A stretch of DNA of 51,818 nucleotides from positions 1 through 51,818 of the IMG/VR virus record IMGVR_UViG_3300011116_000764; one strand, 5' to 3'. This document shows, one piece after another, positions 50,133-51,818 of this stretch. A model generated the notes under the pieces. That model searched no databases, was not told the origin of the DNA, and saw only the letters and a list, made by a program, of their open reading frames with translations. Source of the DNA: a virus. The position numbers and the translations under genes are program-made. Every line of letters begins with the position of its first letter. Position 1 is the first letter of the stretch.

Positions 50133-51752
50133 ATGCCTAGTCAATTTGCACCGACTGACAGTCTGTTTAGTCGGCACAGTCAGCAGCTCGAAGAGCTGAT
50201 CAACAAGAACGTCGACACGCTGCTGCCGACCCTCGACCCTGCTTGGCGCGACACCGTCGTGACCTCGCAGGGCGTGGGCCCCGCTTCGGCGATTGGTCGT
50301 GACCTCAAGATTCTGAAGCTGTATCGCGGCGGTCTGACCGGCGTGATCGAGCAGGGCGCGCAGTACGGCAAGGGTGACTTTGCTCTGTACGGCGACGACA
50401 CCACTGTGATCAACCAGAAGCTGTACCTCCAGAGCGCGACCAAGACCTGGCCCGATGCTCTGCAGGGTCCGGCTGTCAACAGCTACCGCCTCGGTATCGG
50501 CATGCGCTCCATGCTGACCAACCTGGCGGTCACCATGGGCGAGATGCAGGCGGAAGCCACTCCGGCTTTCATCGGCGATATCATCGCTCCGAAGCTGAAG
50601 GGCTTTGCTCAGAACCTGTCGCACACCCTGTGCAACTACTGGTACATGAGCCAGAACAACGGCTACCGTCTGGCCACCGTGAAGGACAAGAGCACTGTTA
50701 CTGATGCCAGCGGCACTGGTGCTGGTCCTTGGAGTGTGACTTTCCGTCCTGACAATTACGCGATTGACCGTTTCTACGTGGGTCAGCGCCTTGACCTGCT
50801 TGACCCAACTAACACGGGCAAGCGAAAGAACGGTGGCGATGCAAGCAGTTGGAGCAAGGGTGATACCCGAGTCAACCTGTTTGTGTCGGCAACGGACGAA
50901 CTCAAGGGCTACGTCACCGTGACCAGCACCCAGTGGAACTTTAACGGCAACACCGTTAACAGCACTGTCACTGGCGCTATTGCCAATGATGACGTTGTGG
51001 TGTACGCAAATAGCGGTTCGAATGCTCAGAGCACCGGTACTCAGTCGTTTACTGGCATCGCGGGCATCAACAGCTGGCTGAAGTTTGGCGATGGCGCCAC
51101 TGCAACGGCTGACGAAAACTACCTGCTGGGTGGTGAGCGTGATACCGGCAACCAGATCAGTGTGCTTACCCACCCTGAGTTTAAGAGCTTCGCGGTGAGC
51201 AACGTCGGTACCCTGACTGAGCACAAGCTCCGTCAGTACATCCGTCGCTTCCACGCTGCGAAGAACAAGTACGGTCAGACGATCGACTGCCTCATTGCCA
51301 GCGATGGCGTGTGGCTGAGCTACGAGGCCCAGAAGATTGGTCAGTACACCCTGGAGCGTCAGGGCAAGCTCTCGAACGTGAACAATGAAGGCTCCGATCA
51401 GGGCTTCAAGTTCACCTTCGAAGGCCGCACCTACAACGGCTACACCTCGACCTACATCGAGGACGGCGTGGTGTACGGAATCAAGAAGGGCGGTTCCAAC
51501 TGGAAGCGCTACGTGCCGCCGGATCCAAAGGGCGTGCAGAAGTTCAGCGAAGCCGACAGCTTCGTTCCGTTCAACTTTGTGGTCCCGGCCCTTACCGGCA
51601 CGGCTACCACCAAGTTCCCCATCCTGAGTGGTGGTCTGATGACGGAAGCCATGCAGATGCCGGGCATGCTGCGTATGCAGCTTGTGCCGGATCAGGCCTC
51701 TGGCATGAAGCTCAGTGGCGTTACGACCGACCGTGTCTGGTCGAGCACGTAA
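50133..51752 (+). CDS. Major capsid protein
   Basis: A 539-residue protein with AAGGAAAC before ATG 50133. It has the N-terminal extended arm, long spine-helix-type segment and beta-rich domains expected of the HK97-type fold of tailed phages. A Thr/Ser/Gly/Asn-rich inserted part is at about 200-330 (VTSTQWNFNGNTVNS). Third positions are strongly G/C-rich, consistent with high expression. It follows the scaffold gene and is followed by the strong hairpin at the contig junction. The call is based on context, size and composition. Confidence 0.8.
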   Translation: MPSQFAPTDSLFSRHSQQLEELINKNVDTLLPTLDPAWRDTVVTSQGVGPASAIGRDLKILKLYRGGLTGVIEQGAQYGKGDFALYGDDTTVINQKLYLQSATKTWPDALQGPAVNSYRLGIGMRSMLTNLAVTMGEMQAEATPAFIGDIIAPKLKGFAQNLSHTLCNYWYMSQNNGYRLATVKDKSTVTDASGTGAGPWSVTFRPDNYAIDRFYVGQRLDLLDPTNTGKRKNGGDASSWSKGDTRVNLFVSATDELKGYVTVTSTQWNFNGNTVNSTVTGAIANDDVVVYANSGSNAQSTGTQSFTGIAGINSWLKFGDGATATADENYLLGGERDTGNQISVLTHPEFKSFAVSNVGTLTEHKLRQYIRRFHAAKNKYGQTIDCLIASDGVWLSYEAQKIGQYTLERQGKLSNVNNEGSDQGFKFTFEGRTYNGYTSTYIEDGVVYGIKKGGSNWKRYVPPDPKGVQKFSEADSFVPFNFVVPALTGTATTKFPILSGGLMTEAMQMPGMLRMQLVPDQASGMKLSGVTTDRVWSST

Positions 51753-51764
51753 TAGGCTCCTGTT

Positions 51765-51782
51765 AAGGGCTGCGGTGCCCTT
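51765..51782 (+). terminator. Small hairpin behind capsid gene (right copy)
   Basis: Same element as 55-72, arms AAGGGC and GCCCTT. Confidence 0.5.
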
Positions 51783-51792
51783 GGCGTCTCAC

Positions 51793-51818
51793 GGGGGGTG
51801 GACTTCGGTCCACCCCCC
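51793..51818 (+). terminator. Very strong TTCG-loop hairpin (right copy)
   Basis: Same element as 83-108. The window ends at the final base of its 3' arm, which suggests that the contig was broken at this structure. Confidence 0.75.

Larger units (their letters stand above)
51711..51818. repeat. Terminal overlap, right copy
   Basis: Repeats bases 1-108. Contains the last 14 codons of the capsid gene including the stop, and both hairpins. Ends at the last base of the strong hairpin. Confidence 0.9.

Noticed and set aside
50115-51254. Open frame of 379 codons on the - strand
   Set aside because: Antisense to the capsid gene; the capsid frame has the ribosome site and context.
1-51818. tRNA genes, integrase or insertion sequence
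   Set aside because: No cloverleaf with conserved T-loop bases, no integrase or transposase motif and no terminal inverted repeats were recognised by eye; a covariance-model scan would be decisive for tRNAs.

Overview
The window looks like one complete tailed-phage genome of about 51.7 kb. Bases 1-108 and 51711-51818 are the same sequence (identical from base 17 on, three mismatches before that), so the contig closes on itself and the unique length is about 51,710 bp. Portal, large terminase, scaffold-like and major capsid genes are present together with a tail nozzle-like gene and long internal-virion-like genes. No sheath, tape measure or integrase was recognised, so a short-tailed (podovirus-like), probably lytic phage fits best. 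No RNA polymerase gene was seen, so transcription probably depends on the host enzyme. The host is not stated. A 39-cysteine protein (5563-6366) carries GACC-type cysteine blocks that I associate with Planctomycetes, especially Phycisphaera-like bacteria, so an aquatic planctomycete host is a weak inference.

The layout is two opposed gene blocks. The rightward block starts at 40489 and runs through two long hypotheticals, a small HTH-like protein, packaging (terminase 45039-46973), portal, scaffold and major capsid protein. It then passes a very strong TTCG-loop hairpin at the contig junction and continues from 141: metallophosphoesterase, HExxH protein, ferritin-like protein, a run of small basic proteins, head-tail adaptor-like gene, cysteine-rich and zinc-ribbon proteins, a possible lysis pair, a nucleotide-modification-type protein, the tail nozzle-like gene and several internal or ejection-type proteins, ending at 20839. 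The leftward block starts at 40449 with a D5-type primase-helicase. It then holds an origin-like repeat region (38884-39068), many small proteins, a MoxR-type AAA+ ATPase with a von Willebrand A partner, an Fe-S uracil-DNA glycosylase-like protein, a family A DNA polymerase, an ERCC4-type nuclease, a tail fibre-like gene with a small partner, a PD-(D/E)XK nuclease, a RecA-like ATPase and a single-strand-binding candidate, ending at 20816. The blocks diverge across 39 bp at 40450-40488 and collide tail to tail with a 24-bp overlap at 20816-20839.

Genes are tightly packed. Stop-start overlaps of the ATGA, GTGA, TTGA and TGATG types are common and point to coupled translation. Most genes in the leftward block have clear AAGGA/AGGAG ribosome binding sites. 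Non-coding space is limited to a few gaps that hold perfect G/C-rich hairpins, mostly without U-tracts, and to the 395-bp region 38657-39051.

The items most worth a second look are the decamer GTGGGGGGAC (at least 12 exact copies, 10 in the + orientation regardless of gene direction), the GACCA repeat region next to the primase-helicase, the recurring G-rich intercistronic hairpins, the altered catalytic motifs of the polymerase and the phosphoesterase, the MoxR/VWA pair, and the receptor-binding-type fibre inside the replication block.
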